Assembly: GCA_030642585.1 (NCBI GenBank) | Contig: DAOWNN010000166.1 | Coordinates: 1 to 5,580, forward strand | DNA: 5,580 bases | Direction: 5' to 3' | Source: Bacteroidota bacterium | GTDB taxonomy: Bacteria; Bacteroidota; Bacteroidia; Bacteroidales; VadinHA17 | In this document: piece after piece, positions 4,655-5,580 of the stretch | Numbering within the stretch: position 1 is the stretch's first letter | Layout: the number at the start of each line of letters is the position of its first letter | Notes under the pieces: generated by a model | Seen by the model: only the letters and a program-made list of their open reading frames with translations | What the model was told of the DNA's origin: nothing | Database searches by the model: none | Program-made: the position numbers and the translations under genes

Positions 4655-5494
4655 TTAGGGAAGTTTACTTGCAGGGATGAAAGCCAGGCAATGGTAGCCA
4701 GTTAAAATTCCTGCTGTAGTAAGTACAGACAATTCAGTTATCTCCCCTGTATTTGTATTTAGTTTTACAAGGTACTGGTCCATGTCATGATATTCGTAAA
4801 GCATAGCGAAAATGGTTCCATCTGTATCTTTCTCCAAATCCATCACATGTACATCCTCATCATCAATATTTGCAGTAGGAAGCAGAGCAGTAGTATCTGA
4901 AACCAGACCCGTAGTATTGGCAAAATATATTTCATGGTTGCCACCAATAATTACTTGAGAAGCTGAAGAACCATAGGTAAGTCCACCGGTAGACCAGATA
5001 TCTTCATCACCATCATTAATTTCATTGTGTGTTCCATCATCTCCGGTTGTTTTATCAAAAACTACCAGGGCACTTTCCCCAACAATATTTGAATACAAAT
5101 TCACTAAAACATTTCCATCGGCAGCCAGGATCATATCGGCAATACCATCCCAATCTTCGGCTGTGTCCTCATTTAAGAGGGTAGCCACACCGGTTTTAAT
5201 ATTAATTGTATAAAAGCCTCTACCACCATGATTCGTAGCTCCGCCATAGCACTTTTCAGTATCGGGATCATATACCAATCCACGAAGACCGGTTAAAGGC
5301 TCGCCATTAATTGTAAGAGATCCAATTTCGGTTAAATCGCCGGTTGTTTTATCTACAGTATACAAATCACCAGTGGAACGCTTAACAACAACCAGTTTAA
5401 TCCCTTTGGGTGTATCCTCATCTTTGTTACACCCGGTTTGAACCAACATTACACCTGCAAACAACAGTGCAAAAAAATAGGTTATTTTTTTCAT
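4655..5494 (-). CDS. Putative surface-exposed lipoprotein with beta-propeller-like repeats (279 aa)
   Basis: The N-terminus is a lipoprotein signal: MKK, a hydrophobic core (4-18), and the lipobox-like VQTGC with C22 as the acylated residue. The residues after it, NKDED, match the Lys-(Asp/Glu)2 surface-export signal described for Bacteroidota lipoproteins, so the protein may sit on the outer leaflet of the outer membrane. The mature part is acidic and has degenerate repeats of the form 'xxLYxVDKTTGDLTEI' (about residues 41-57, 93-108, 141-152 and 240-256). These resemble blades of a beta-propeller or a DUF4394-like fold. Only C82 is present beyond the lipobox, and no catalytic motif is seen. 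A family name cannot be given with confidence. The gene has its own promoter and terminator and appears functionally unrelated to the respiratory operon. The start at 5494 is fixed by the signal peptide; no Shine-Dalgarno is seen. Confidence 0.85.
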   Translation of the reverse strand: MKKITYFFALLFAGVMLVQTGCNKDEDTPKGIKLVVVKRSTGDLYTVDKTTGDLTEIGSLTINGEPLTGLRGLVYDPDTEKCYGGATNHGGRGFYTINIKTGVATLLNEDTAEDWDGIADMILAADGNVLVNLYSNIVGESALVVFDKTTGDDGTHNEINDGDEDIWSTGGLTYGSSASQVIIGGNHEIYFANTTGLVSDTTALLPTANIDDEDVHVMDLEKDTDGTIFAMLYEYHDMDQYLVKLNTNTGEITELSVLTTAGILTGYHCLAFIPASKLP

Positions 5495-5527
5495 TGTTTA
5501 TAGTTTTTAGGTATGAATTACTAATAA

Positions 5528-5557
5528 TAAAGATACATAACTTAATTAACATTCAAA
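5528..5557 (-). promoter_or_regulatory. Plausible promoter of the lipoprotein gene
   Basis: The minus strand carries TTTG (5554-5557) and TATCTTTA (5528-5535), 18 bp apart, 33 nt before the ATG at 5494. It resembles the other two promoters but its spacer lacks the shared palindrome, so this gene is not expected to be in the same regulon. Confidence 0.5.
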
Positions 5558-5580
5558 TTAGAAAGGAAATTCAAAGATCA

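Noticed and set aside
1..5580. CRISPR arrays, tRNA or rRNA genes, insertion sequences.
   Set aside because: No spaced direct-repeat array, cloverleaf, rRNA-like sequence or transposase frame was seen on either strand.

Overview
This window looks like AT-rich chromosomal DNA from an anaerobic or facultatively anaerobic member of the Bacteroidota. Three things point there. Several starts lack a Shine-Dalgarno sequence. Three upstream regions carry TTTG / TAnnTTTG-type promoter boxes. A lipoprotein has a Lys-Asp-Glu export signal just after its lipobox cysteine. The lineage is inferred; no marker gene is present. All recognisable genes lie on the minus strand, so transcription runs from high to low coordinates.

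Layout in transcription order. (1) 5494-4655: a putative surface lipoprotein with beta-propeller-like repeats, preceded by a plausible promoter and followed by a strong hairpin terminator (4597-4631). (2) 4654-4320: an intergenic region with a GC-richer set of hairpins (about 4431-4563), then a promoter/operator. (3) 4319-2712 and 2706-1366: a two-gene respiratory operon with a 5-nt gap. It encodes a membrane-anchored octaheme c-type cytochrome of the octaheme tetrathionate reductase (OTR) family and a four-helix b-type cytochrome fused to two tandem PAS domains. (4) 1253-744, 796-467, 399-178 and 164-1 (partial): a DUF134 putative regulator, a DUF5320 protein overlapping it by 53 bp, a Gly-rich six-cysteine mini-protein, and the start of a cupin protein. 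A terminator hairpin sits between the second and third of these.

The strongest non-coding signal is a 29-bp sequence present identically at 4366-4394 (upstream of the octaheme gene) and 1287-1315 (upstream of the DUF134 gene). Each copy contains an imperfect palindrome centred on CATATG, lying in the 20-bp space between a -33 TTTG box and a -7 TAnnTTTG-like box. The simplest model is that one DNA-binding protein controls both operons. The DUF134 protein itself, which has a helix-turn-helix and a zinc ribbon, is the obvious candidate and would then be autoregulated. The window would thus hold a small respiratory regulon: regulator, periplasmic multiheme reductase, and a quinone-linked cytochrome b whose cytoplasmic PAS pair could add sensing or partner docking. 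The regulator-to-operator link is inference; the repeat and its placement are read directly from the sequence.
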